A DNA stretch of 64,000 bases from Dorea sp. AF36-15AT (GCF_003477705.1 NZ_QUDV01000004.1:62001-126000); one strand, 5' to 3'; numbered from the stretch's first letter, positions 26,674 through 34,919 are shown. The notes: generated by a model from the sequence alone, not told the origin. A program made the numbers and translations.

Positions 26674-27276
26674 TTACTTTTTATCCTTGTTATGCATCGT
26701 ACTTGATGCGAAATATGCTTTTGGCATCTGATCTGTGATGATTCCAAGAAAATTCATCATATAACAGAAGCAGAGCTGGATACGGTCTGTTGAATCATTC
26801 ATGGCTTCGTGGAGCAGTCCGTCCATAGATTCATTGGCAATTTCAGCCGACAGACCTTTAAGATATACGACCGGAGGCTGAGACGGAACAGTCAACTGTT
26901 CACATTTCAGGTAAGGATTAGCGATCATATATACATAGGTGGAACTGTTCATACGTGCTTCTGCAATTTCCAAGGGAGTTCCTTTGGATGGTAGAAAACG
27001 GTAACGGTGAAATGGACCGAGATTGATCAGTGTATTGGGTCTCAAGTTATATTCCAGACCGTTGATTAATGCTTTTCCCTTGCCGGAACGGACAAGAATA
27101 AATGTCTGATCCCGGTTGTTGGCATAAGAGGTAGGAGTCTGATAACGACTCACATGCGCCTGGATCGTATCAGGCAGGACATTATTTACAAAGTAGTCAT
27201 GGGCGCCGGAAAAAATGGCGTGCCCGGGAGTCTTTGGCTCATCAGGGTCAACAGACTGTGGTATATCTTTCTGCAT
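26674..27276 (-). CDS. AraC-type cupin sensor domain without a DNA-binding domain
   Basis: The 200-residue protein looks like the N-terminal ligand-binding (cupin) half of an AraC-family regulator. A beta-rich segment at about 50-110 contains TFILVRSGKGKALINGLEYNL, parallel to YFILVKEGHGNFVINGEEFSV in the neighbouring full regulator. A helical part (about 145-190) follows, but there is no AraC helix-turn-helix; the protein simply ends in a polar tail. It lies 61 bp after the full regulator gene on the same strand, with AGGAAGG before its ATG. It may bind a bile acid and modulate the full regulator by heterodimerisation; this is inference. Confidence 0.7.
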   Translation of the reverse strand: MQKDIPQSVDPDEPKTPGHAIFSGAHDYFVNNVLPDTIQAHVSRYQTPTSYANNRDQTFILVRSGKGKALINGLEYNLRPNTLINLGPFHRYRFLPSKGTPLEIAEARMNSSTYVYMIANPYLKCEQLTVPSQPPVVYLKGLSAEIANESMDGLLHEAMNDSTDRIQLCFCYMMNFLGIITDQMPKAYFASSTMHNKDKK

Positions 27277-27337
27277 AGTTTATCGCCTTCCTGTGTATAG
27301 TTTGAGTGTAATCTTATAGGTCAGACGCAGATGCTGG

Positions 27338-28582
27338 CTATTTACCGGCTTTTTGAGGGAGTTTTCTGGCTTTGCGGAATTCTCCCGGAGATATGCCGTT
27401 GATATTATAAAATACCCGCGCCATGGTGCGGTCTGAGCCGAAGCCGGATTCGATAGCAATATCCACTGTCGGCAGTGAAGTTGTAGTGAGCAGTGCTTCG
27501 GCATAACGCACGCGGAACTGGGACAGCACCTGTTTGTAACTGGAATTCAGACGGTTCTTAAACTGGACACGCAGAATATTCTCTGAAGTGTACAGTTCTT
27601 TGGTAAGTGTTTCGGCGTCAATAGGATCTGTCATGTTTTCGTACAGATAGCTGATCGCGGAGATCAGAGTTTCGTTCATAATAGTGGTGCGGTATACAGG
27701 GTGATGCTTTCCGTTGCTGAGCGTCCTTTTCATATAAGTCTGCGGTGTCACACCGATCAGAGATTTGAAACGTCGGAAGAATGTAATCTCCATATTAAAT
27801 CCTGATATCGAGGATATGTAGTCAAACGGAAGACTGTCATAGAGAAAATACGACATCGCATGCGCAATCCGCAGCCGGTTCAGATATTGATTAAAATTCA
27901 GACCTGTTGCAACAAGGAGCGCATGATTCAGGGCTGATTCACTGACTGATGGCGCAACTGCTTTCGCTACATCTGCGCAGGTCAGTGCAGTTGTGCTGTG
28001 CACTGCAATATACAGACTGACCTTGCGGCTCAGCGGCAGGTTGCTGAATTTGTAATGGGACTTCATACTTTTGGCAAACCGGTTATATAAAAGTTCGATT
28101 CTGCGAAGATAGGAACTTCGAATAATTGAAGAGCCGTGAGAATGTCTTTTAGAAAGCTTCCGATATTGATGGAATAAGTGGATAATCTCTTTTACCTCAT
28201 CACCATCAGGGCCGATCACCGGGAGATTATTGACAATCTCAAGTTCTTTAGTTGGAGCAATATTGCTAAATGAGTAATAGCTCAGAAGCTGGTAGTCGTA
28301 AGGACAGATCCAGAGTACGAGATTATTTCCAAAATCAGGACAGACAGTGAGTACCTGAGAGCACTGGATCCAGGATACGCAACCAGGTTCGACGGAAAAT
28401 TCTTCTCCGTTGATCACAAAATTACCATGTCCTTCTTTTACCAATATAAAGTAACTGTCGTATTCCATCACCGGAAACATCTCGCTGGTTATGGTGTGTT
28501 CCTGTAATGTGAGATATTTGTCAGGACCGCAGAATATGCCGTCGCGCGGTGTCTCACATAAAGGGCGGATTCTGTTTTTCAA
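27338..28582 (-). CDS. AraC-family regulator with two DNA-binding domains
   Basis: This 414-residue regulator has an N-terminal cupin-like sensor domain (about 35-95), a helical linker and two consecutive AraC-type DNA-binding domains. The first spans about 188-286 (with NQYLNRLRIAHAMSYF and GFNMEITFFRRFKSLIGVTP). The second spans about 308-406 (with RVRYAEALLTTTSLPTVDIAIESGF and ARVFYNINGISPGEFRK). Family members normally carry one. Its place between baiH and the baiA operon suggests it controls bai genes in response to bile acids; AraC-type regulators also lie next to the C. scindens bai operon. The start is TTG (28582): an in-frame TGA lies three codons upstream, and GGGAG is well spaced. 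Confidence 0.85.
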   Translation of the reverse strand: MKNRIRPLCETPRDGIFCGPDKYLTLQEHTITSEMFPVMEYDSYFILVKEGHGNFVINGEEFSVEPGCVSWIQCSQVLTVCPDFGNNLVLWICPYDYQLLSYYSFSNIAPTKELEIVNNLPVIGPDGDEVKEIIHLFHQYRKLSKRHSHGSSIIRSSYLRRIELLYNRFAKSMKSHYKFSNLPLSRKVSLYIAVHSTTALTCADVAKAVAPSVSESALNHALLVATGLNFNQYLNRLRIAHAMSYFLYDSLPFDYISSISGFNMEITFFRRFKSLIGVTPQTYMKRTLSNGKHHPVYRTTIMNETLISAISYLYENMTDPIDAETLTKELYTSENILRVQFKNRLNSSYKQVLSQFRVRYAEALLTTTSLPTVDIAIESGFGSDRTMARVFYNINGISPGEFRKARKLPQKAGK

Positions 28583-28613
28583 TATGGCTCACTCCCTCAA
28601 AAATTGTACAAAA

Positions 28614-28637
28614 ATACAAACATTTATACAAACATTT
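28614..28637 (-). repeat. 12-bp tandem direct repeat in the AraC leader
   Basis: Two perfect adjacent copies of ATACAAACATTT (plus strand, 28614-28625 and 28626-28637) lie between the promoter and the start codon of the AraC-type gene. Direct-repeat half sites are typical of AraC-family operators, so autoregulation is likely. Confidence 0.6.
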
Positions 28638-28656
28638 GATTTAAGACTATCATATA

Positions 28657-28685
28657 ATAAAATCGAAGTCAACGGAGAATGTCAA
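28657..28685 (-). promoter_or_regulatory. promoter of the AraC-type regulator gene
   Basis: On the minus strand TTGACA (28685-28680), 17 bp, then TTTTAT (28662-28657). The tandem repeat lies just downstream. Confidence 0.55.
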
Positions 28686-28734
28686 ATCTTTGACAGGACA
28701 AAAAATGAAAAATTACAACATGTCGAAAAAGAGG

Positions 28735-28777
28735 TAAAAAAAGATTGCAGACACTGAAAAAAGCATCTGCAATCTTA
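28735..28777 (-). terminator. terminator of baiH
   Basis: AAGATTGCAGA (28741-28751) and TCTGCAATCTT (28766-28776) form the stem. On the minus strand it runs into TTTTTT. It separates baiH from the regulators. Confidence 0.85.
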
Positions 28778-28804
28778 ATAAAAGTATGAGGGAAATATGT
28801 TTTA

Positions 28805-30799
28805 TTAAATCTCGTATCCAGCGAAGTATCCTTCATGAAGAGCTTTGCTTGCAAGACCTGTTCTTACAGCATCTCCGATAACTCTTACTTCCGGTACGAA
28901 CTTCTTCAGTTCTTCAGAGAATGGATCATAATTTCTGGAGCCCATTCCGACTACGATATGGTCGAAACCTCTCAGCCATTCTTCTCTTCCGTCTGTTGTG
29001 TACTGGATCTTAACATCGTGATCAGTAACTTCCAGAACCTTAGCGTTAACATAGCTCTTAACACCTGATCTGTGAAGGCTGTCCATCAGTACATTACGGT
29101 TCGGCAGACATACATTTGTCATAAGCTGTGGCATCATTTCTACCAGAGTTACTTCTACATCACCGATGCTTCCTGTTTTTACAAAGGAAGCCGGACGAGC
29201 GTCTGTCATCAGCATTTCAGCTGTCTCGCAGGCAACTTCTCCACCACCGAGGATACATACAGTTCCCTTCGGTACGGTCACCTTACGGCTCAGGATATCA
29301 TGAGTAGTAGTTACAGGGTAATCGGTCAGACCTTTGATGAATGGTGGAACAAACGGTCTTGCACCGGTAGCTACGATAACTGCATCAGGAGCAAATTCCT
29401 TAATATCATCTACAGTAGCTTCTTTGTTGAATTCAAATGTAACACCTGCTTTGTTAGCACGGTATGTAAGGTGTGATAACCATTTACACATTTCCTGCTT
29501 ACCAGGAGTAACAACAGCCAGTGCAAGCTGTCCGCCGACCTGACAATTCTTCTCCCAAACAGTTACGTGATGTCCACGCTCTGCTGCGATTACGGCTGCG
29601 TACATTCCGCCAGGACCTGCTCCGACAACCAGTACGTTCTTCGGAGTATCAACCGGGTTAAATGGATAATCGTATTCGTGACCAACCAATGGGTTGATGT
29701 GACACTGACATACCGGATGCTGTGGATCCTTAGGAGTTACACAACGTCCGCCGCATGAAGCACATGGTGTGATGTCATCAAAACGGTTCTCACGGGCTTT
29801 GTTCGGAAGATCAGGATCTGCAAGTAACGGACGTCCGAGAGAAACACCGTCTACCAGTCCACGCTCTACGATATCTGCAGCATAGCGGATGTCGTTGATC
29901 TTACCAACAACGAATACAGGGATATTAACAACTTTCTTAATCTCAGAAGCTTCGTATACGTTACGTCCGATCTTCTTGCTGTGTGATGGGATGATATCCT
30001 GCATATCTTCGTACTGAACACCACCGGATACTTCTAACATATTAACGCCGGCTGCTTCGAACTTCGGAGCAAGGTATAACATTTCTTCCAGACTGTTACC
30101 ACCTTCGATACGCTCTGAACCAGAGATACGAAGGATGATCGGGAAGTCTTCGCTTACGTTTTTACGACATTCTTCAATGATCTCAAGGATCAAACGAGCA
30201 CGGTTATCGATTGTTCCGCCGTATTCATCCATACGTTTGTTACGCAGTGGAGAAAGGAATGCACCTGGAAGCATGTAAGCATGTGCTGCGTGTAATGCGA
30301 TACCGCCGCATCCTGCTTCTTCTGCACGGCGTGCAGCTTTTCCGTACTGTTTGATGATCTTCTGGATCTCTTTAATAGTAGCCGGTCTTGAAACATCACC
30401 ATTTGCATTTGTATTTATAGATGGTCCGATCGGAGTAATACCTTTCATGGCGCAGATAGATTCCGGACCCGGGTGAATGATCTGTGGGATCAGTTCGCTT
30501 CCTGCATCTTTTACACGAGTTGCGAATCTCTTGAACTGAGGAACCAGAGAGTCCTTATCAAGAGCAGTAGTCTTTCCAATATACCAATATTTGTGGTCAA
30601 CAGTTACAGCGTCGATTACTACGTATCCTGCGCCGCCTTCTGCACGACGGACGAAGATGTCTGCCAACTGTTTTGGTACAGTTCCGTTAGTTGCTTCATA
30701 ATGCATGCTCATTGGAGCCATTGCAATACGGTTTTTTAAAGTTGTTCTTCCAAGCTGAAGAGGCTGGAAGATCTTTGCATCTTTCATATCTGTGATCAT
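28805..30799 (-). CDS. baiH: BaiH-type NADH:flavin oxidoreductase (bile acyl-CoA 4-desaturase)
   Basis: The 664-residue protein belongs to the old-yellow-enzyme / 2,4-dienoyl-CoA reductase type: an FMN TIM barrel (about 1-340), a 4Fe-4S motif with Cys346, Cys349, Cys353 and Cys364 or Cys366, and a C-terminal FAD/NAD domain beginning VVGAGPGGMYAA. N-terminal landmarks (MAPMSMHYEA, FVRRAEGGAGYVVIDAVT, HPGPES) match remembered C. scindens BaiH very closely, and the length is nearly the same (661). BaiH acts on 3-oxo bile acyl-CoA, on the 7beta series as desaturase and in the reductive arm. The ATG at 30799 has AGGAGGG eight bases upstream; the frame extends 25 codons further without a better site. 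Confidence 0.92.
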   Translation of the reverse strand: MITDMKDAKIFQPLQLGRTTLKNRIAMAPMSMHYEATNGTVPKQLADIFVRRAEGGAGYVVIDAVTVDHKYWYIGKTTALDKDSLVPQFKRFATRVKDAGSELIPQIIHPGPESICAMKGITPIGPSINTNANGDVSRPATIKEIQKIIKQYGKAARRAEEAGCGGIALHAAHAYMLPGAFLSPLRNKRMDEYGGTIDNRARLILEIIEECRKNVSEDFPIILRISGSERIEGGNSLEEMLYLAPKFEAAGVNMLEVSGGVQYEDMQDIIPSHSKKIGRNVYEASEIKKVVNIPVFVVGKINDIRYAADIVERGLVDGVSLGRPLLADPDLPNKARENRFDDITPCASCGGRCVTPKDPQHPVCQCHINPLVGHEYDYPFNPVDTPKNVLVVGAGPGGMYAAVIAAERGHHVTVWEKNCQVGGQLALAVVTPGKQEMCKWLSHLTYRANKAGVTFEFNKEATVDDIKEFAPDAVIVATGARPFVPPFIKGLTDYPVTTTHDILSRKVTVPKGTVCILGGGEVACETAEMLMTDARPASFVKTGSIGDVEVTLVEMMPQLMTNVCLPNRNVLMDSLHRSGVKSYVNAKVLEVTDHDVKIQYTTDGREEWLRGFDHIVVGMGSRNYDPFSEELKKFVPEVRVIGDAVRTGLASKALHEGYFAGYEI

Positions 30800-31258
30800 T
30801 TTGTTCCCTCCTGAACATATCGAAAATTTATCTGTTGAGCATAGTATAAACGAATCTCGAAGACGGTGTTTCACATTTTTTTGTTAAATAATCTACATTT
30901 TTCGAAAAAATCATGACAATTCACTTCTGCAAATGCAGACAAAAAATGCAAAAACACTACAAGCATAAAAAAGAAAAAATGATTAATTAGAAAAATGTGA
31001 TAGGAAAAATTGATTTTTTGTACATTGCTTGTGCACTATATTTGGGAATTTGTTCCGACACATAGTATGTGCTCGTGTTAAAATTTAGACAAGCTTTTAA
31101 AGGGAAGGTAAAGCTAGAGATACTATTTACTACCGTATAACGAACAGCTTCCGATTATATATTCAGACAAGTGATTCCCGTACCGGTCTGGATCGTATGG
31201 CGGAACGATGACTCCTATTAACCTATTTAATAATGAAAGAAAAGAGGACGATTTCAAA
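30800..31258. promoter_or_regulatory. divergent promoter region between baiH and baiCD
   Basis: This 459-bp AT-rich control region serves two diverging bai units. For baiH a -10 TATACT on the minus strand (30848-30843) has no clear -35. For baiCD a TTAAAAT (31078-31084) follows the inverted repeat CACATA-G-TATGTG (31059-31071). TCTGCA-AA-TGCAGA (30926-30939) is another perfect inverted repeat. ATTTACTACCG at 31125-31135 is shared with the baiA leader. Weak -35 elements suggest activator control. Confidence 0.5.
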
Positions 31259-33181
31259 ATGAGTTATGATGCATTGTTTTCTCCAATTAAATTGAGAGGT
31301 CTTGAACTGAAGAACAGAATTGTACTTCCTGGTATGAATACCAAGATGGTTAAGGACAAACATCACGTAGCAGATGATATGATTCAGTACCACGCAGCAC
31401 GTGCAGCAGGTGGATGCGGACTGAACATTGTAGAGCTGGTATCTATTTGTAAAGAATGTCATGCGTATTTATATTTCGGACTGTATAGTGAAGCAGACAG
31501 AGATGAACTGAAGAAAGTAACTGAAGCAATCCATGAAAATGGTGGTAAGGCAGCTGTTCAGATCTGGCACGGAGGATTCGTACCGGCTGACTTCTTTGAC
31601 AAGACAAACGTAGAAGAGACACCGGATACAGTTACAGTAGAGCGTATCCATGAGATCATTAAGCAGTTCGGAGAGTCTGCTAAACTGGCTGTAGAAGCTG
31701 GATTTGATGCACTGGAGTTCCATGGAGCACATACATATCTTCCACACGAATTTATGAATCCGTCTCTGAACAACCGTACAGATGAGTATGGTAACCAGAG
31801 CCTGGAGAATCGTTGCCGCTTCAATCTGGAAGTTATCCGCGAGATGCGTGCTAACATGCCAGAGGATATGCCACTGCTTATGCGTCTGGATGCAGTAGAT
31901 GAGTTACTTCCTAAGAATACAACTGTAGAAGAGACTATCCAGTTCGTTAACTGGGCAGAAGAAGCAGGCGTAGATGCAATCGACCTTTCAAGAGGTAATG
32001 CACGAAGCCTTGCAACAGTATACGAAGTACCGCCATATAACCTTGAGCCAGGTTTCAATATGGAAAACATCGCTAAGATCAAGAAAGCAGTTAACATCCC
32101 GGTAATCGGTGTTGGACGTGTTAACATGCCAGCACTTGCTAACAAGCTGATCGAAGACGGCGAGATCGACATGATCTCTATTGGACGTGCACAGCTGGCT
32201 GATCCAGAGTGGTGTAATAAAGCAAGAGAAGGTCGTGAGGATGAGATCCGTCGTTGTATCGGATGTACAGAAGGATGCTACGACAAGGTTATCGATCCAA
32301 AGGCTACACATATCACATGTACACGTAATCCAATGCTCTGCCTGGAATACAAAGGTATGCCAAAGGCTGAAAAGGCTAAGAATGTTATGGTCATCGGTGG
32401 AGGTATCGGTGGTCTGGTAACAGCAGAGATCCTGAAGAAACGTGGACACAATCCGACAATCTACGAAGCATCTGAGAGAGCAGGTGGAAGATTCAGATTA
32501 GCTGGTAAAGCTCCTAAGAAACAGGAATTTGAAGCAGCTGTTGACTGGGAGATCAAAGAATGTGAAAGACTTGGCATCGAGATCAAGACAAATACAACTG
32601 TTACACCAGAGATGATCGCTGAGATCAAACCGGATCATGTAGTAGTAGCTATCGGTTCTGAGTTCGCTACACCGGATCTTCCGGGCGTAGATGGAGCTGA
32701 CATTGTTACAGCAGAGGATGTTCTGGCTGGTAAGGCAGAAGCCAAAGGTGAGATCCTGATCCTTGGTGGTGGTCTGGTAGGATGCGAGACAGCAACATAC
32801 CTGATCAACAAGGGTGAGAAGAATGTTCGTATCATGGACAGCAGACGTGTTGGTAAAGCAATGGGTATGCTTCGTAGCATGTTCCTTGATATCGAATATC
32901 CTGGAAAGACAATCCAGAAGAGCAACCGCAGCAAGGTTACAGCAATTGGTGATCACACAGTAGATTACAAGTTCACAGATAAATTCAAGAAGACAAGCAA
33001 TAAATCACGTAGCTTCGATACATTAGTACTTGCTACAGGAGCTAAGTCTCGTCCGACAGCAGACCTGACAGCTAAATGTGATGAGCTTGGAATCGCTTAC
33101 AATGTAATCGGCGATGCTAAGAAAGTACGTATGGGTATTGACGCAACAGCTGATGCATATAAAGTAGGTATGGAGGTATAA
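31259..33181 (+). CDS. baiCD: BaiCD-type 3-oxo bile acyl-CoA 4-desaturase
   Basis: The 640-residue NADH-dependent flavoprotein introduces the 4,5 double bond into 7alpha-hydroxy-3-oxo bile acyl-CoA, setting up loss of the 7alpha-hydroxyl. Domains are an FMN TIM barrel (about 1-330, with NRIVLPGMNTKM and HGAHTYLPHEFMNP), a 4Fe-4S motif Cys333-x2-Cys336-x3-Cys340 and Cys354, and an FAD/NAD domain starting MVIGGGIGG near 378. MSYDALFSP at the N-terminus and the LSRGNA and TRNPMLCLEYKGMPK segments match remembered C. scindens BaiCD (639 residues). ATG 31259 is preferred over 31208 on this match, with GAGG eleven bases upstream. It is followed two bases later by baiE. Confidence 0.93.
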   Translation: MSYDALFSPIKLRGLELKNRIVLPGMNTKMVKDKHHVADDMIQYHAARAAGGCGLNIVELVSICKECHAYLYFGLYSEADRDELKKVTEAIHENGGKAAVQIWHGGFVPADFFDKTNVEETPDTVTVERIHEIIKQFGESAKLAVEAGFDALEFHGAHTYLPHEFMNPSLNNRTDEYGNQSLENRCRFNLEVIREMRANMPEDMPLLMRLDAVDELLPKNTTVEETIQFVNWAEEAGVDAIDLSRGNARSLATVYEVPPYNLEPGFNMENIAKIKKAVNIPVIGVGRVNMPALANKLIEDGEIDMISIGRAQLADPEWCNKAREGREDEIRRCIGCTEGCYDKVIDPKATHITCTRNPMLCLEYKGMPKAEKAKNVMVIGGGIGGLVTAEILKKRGHNPTIYEASERAGGRFRLAGKAPKKQEFEAAVDWEIKECERLGIEIKTNTTVTPEMIAEIKPDHVVVAIGSEFATPDLPGVDGADIVTAEDVLAGKAEAKGEILILGGGLVGCETATYLINKGEKNVRIMDSRRVGKAMGMLRSMFLDIEYPGKTIQKSNRSKVTAIGDHTVDYKFTDKFKKTSNKSRSFDTLVLATGAKSRPTADLTAKCDELGIAYNVIGDAKKVRMGIDATADAYKVGMEV

Positions 33182-33183
33182 AA

Positions 33184-33744
33184 ATGACAGTAGAAGAACG
33201 CCTTGAGGCTTTGGAAAAAGAATTACAGCAGATTAAAGATGTACAGGCAATTAAAGAACTGAAGAGTAAATATTTCCAGGCTCTTGATACAAAGAACTGG
33301 GATGAACTTGAGACTACAATGGCACCGGATATCGAGACAGCATATTCTAATGGTAAGCTGGTATTCCACGGACCAAAGGAAATCACAGATTACTTCAAGA
33401 AATCTATGCCTAAGACAGAGATTACACTTCATCAGGGACATAACCCACAGGTATGGTTTGAGAGCGACACAGTTGCTTACGGAAAATGGTATCTGGAAGA
33501 CAGACTGATCTTCGCTAAGGGTGATCCATATGAAGGACTTCAGGTAGAAGGATCTGCAATCTACACAGATAAATATGTTAAAATCGATGGTGAATGGCTG
33601 ATCCAGGATACAGGATATATCCGTATCTATGAAGAGCAGTTCATGCGTGATGAGACACATCGTATCCGCAAGAACATGTTCGCACCAAAGAAAAAGAAAG
33701 TCGTTAAGAAAAAGAAGACAGCTGCTGTAAAGAAAGAGCAGTAA
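33184..33744 (+). CDS. baiE: bile acid 7alpha-dehydratase with lysine-rich tail
   Basis: BaiE removes the 7alpha-hydroxyl of 3-oxo-4-ene bile acyl-CoA, the committed and rate-limiting step. The fold is SnoaL/NTF2-like. The residues tied to activity in C. scindens BaiE are all present: Tyr30, Asp35, Tyr54, His83 and Arg147 (146 there, because of a one-residue insertion). The start MTVEERLEALEKEL and the block YSNGKLVFHGPKE are almost identical to remembered BaiE. The protein is 186 residues instead of 166: the extra C-terminal 20 residues are very basic (KKKKVVKKKK). It overlaps the baiCD operon with a 2-bp gap, so expression is coupled. Confidence 0.95.
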   Translation: MTVEERLEALEKELQQIKDVQAIKELKSKYFQALDTKNWDELETTMAPDIETAYSNGKLVFHGPKEITDYFKKSMPKTEITLHQGHNPQVWFESDTVAYGKWYLEDRLIFAKGDPYEGLQVEGSAIYTDKYVKIDGEWLIQDTGYIRIYEEQFMRDETHRIRKNMFAPKKKKVVKKKKTAAVKKEQ

Positions 33745-33757
33745 AGTAAAGCGAGAG

Positions 33758-33789
33758 ATGCCGCTGTGCCAGTCTGGCATGGCGGCATT
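33758..33789 (+). terminator. hairpin after baiE, weak terminator
   Basis: ATGCCGC, TGCCA pair with TGGCA, GCGGCAT in a long stem followed only by TTTAT. It may terminate partially, leaving read-through into the ATP-grasp operon 24 bp further on. Confidence 0.6.
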
Positions 33790-33812
33790 TATCATGCCAG
33801 GAGGAAAGTAAA

Positions 33813-34895
33813 GTGCTGCGCAAATATCTTAGAAAATTTCATTATAAATACCGTTTCGTACCGTGGTACCGCAAAGCGTACTATTATAAATGTAAAAAGG
33901 ATAAAATGGATGAGATCATTGCTAAATATAAGGAGCCGGAGGAACTTGCCGATCCGAAATATGTGAAAAAATTAAAGAGGGATATGATCCGCTGCCTGTT
34001 TAAATATGGTTCTTATTACAGTGAGTATTTTACATTTGGATATGAGGGACAGGACGCAGAGTATCGTAATTCATTCATTACAGAGGGCATCCGTCTGAGT
34101 TATTATCCGCGCATGAATCAGCGAAAGAATACCGATCTCCTGGAGAACAAGTACCGGACCTATAAGAAATTCAAAGATATGTATAAGCGGGAAGTTATCC
34201 GCATTTTGAAAAATGAAAAACCGACCGAAGAGAATCTGGCAAAACTTCGCGAATTTGCGGAGCGGCATGAGAACTATGTGGTGAAACCGGTGTATGCAGC
34301 TTTTGGCAACGGTGTCAGAGTAGAGAATCTTGGTATGTATGATTCTGTAGAAGAGGCACATCAGGAGTACAGTAAGAGCGGCGCGGTTATCGAAGAAGTG
34401 ATCGTACAGGGTGAAGCGTTGTCGAAGATTCATGCAGGATCCGTGAATACTCTGCGTATTCCAACCGCCATCATTAAGAATGAAGAGGGCGAACCGGAGA
34501 TAAAATTATTCCATCCATCGATCCGAATGGGCCGGGGAGATAGCTTTGTGGATAATTTTAGTGCGGGAGGAGTCAGTGCACTCATTGACGCAGAGACAGG
34601 AGTCATTTATACTGATGGAGCGGACAAAAAAGGACACACGTATGAGTGCCATCCGGACAGTGGTATCAGATTTAAGGGATTCCAGATTCCGAAGTGGGAT
34701 GAGGCAGTCTCTATGGTCAAAGAAGCAGCTATGATGATCCCGGACAATCATTATTGCGGATGGGATCTGGCTTACAGCAGAGACCACGGCTGGTGCATGG
34801 TGGAAGCTAACTGTACGGCACAGATGGGTGCAATGCAGATGGTGACAAAGACCGGAAGAAAGTACGAACTGGAAGAGCTGATAAAGCAAATGTAA
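33813..34895 (+). CDS. sugar-transfer-associated ATP-grasp protein 1
   Basis: The 360-residue protein belongs to the ATP-grasp ligases found in polysaccharide gene clusters (ATPgrasp_ST type). A helical N-terminal part (about 1-140) precedes the ATP-grasp fold. YVVKPVYAAFGNGVRV carries the ATP-binding lysine and glycine-rich loop. VIEEVIVQ is the hinge, NTLRIPT and DNFSAGGVSALID follow, and WCMVEANCTAQMG holds the metal-binding Glu and Asn. Such enzymes are predicted to form amide or ester bonds between carboxylates and amines through an acyl phosphate. The start is GTG (33813) with AGGAGG eight bases before. It opens the surface-glycan operon; the N-terminus is basic and may sit at the membrane. 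Confidence 0.82.
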   Translation: MLRKYLRKFHYKYRFVPWYRKAYYYKCKKDKMDEIIAKYKEPEELADPKYVKKLKRDMIRCLFKYGSYYSEYFTFGYEGQDAEYRNSFITEGIRLSYYPRMNQRKNTDLLENKYRTYKKFKDMYKREVIRILKNEKPTEENLAKLREFAERHENYVVKPVYAAFGNGVRVENLGMYDSVEEAHQEYSKSGAVIEEVIVQGEALSKIHAGSVNTLRIPTAIIKNEEGEPEIKLFHPSIRMGRGDSFVDNFSAGGVSALIDAETGVIYTDGADKKGHTYECHPDSGIRFKGFQIPKWDEAVSMVKEAAMMIPDNHYCGWDLAYSRDHGWCMVEANCTAQMGAMQMVTKTGRKYELEELIKQM

Positions 34896-34919
34896 CGATG
34901 AATTAGAAAGAGGATACAT

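Noticed and set aside
31208..31258. 17-codon N-terminal extension of BaiCD
   Set aside because: The conserved protein begins MSYDALF, and GAGG is placed for the ATG at 31259; the extension has no match and no ribosome binding site.
31558..32449. Long minus-strand frames inside baiCD
   Set aside because: They lie opposite a strongly supported gene, have unlikely composition and no ribosome binding site.
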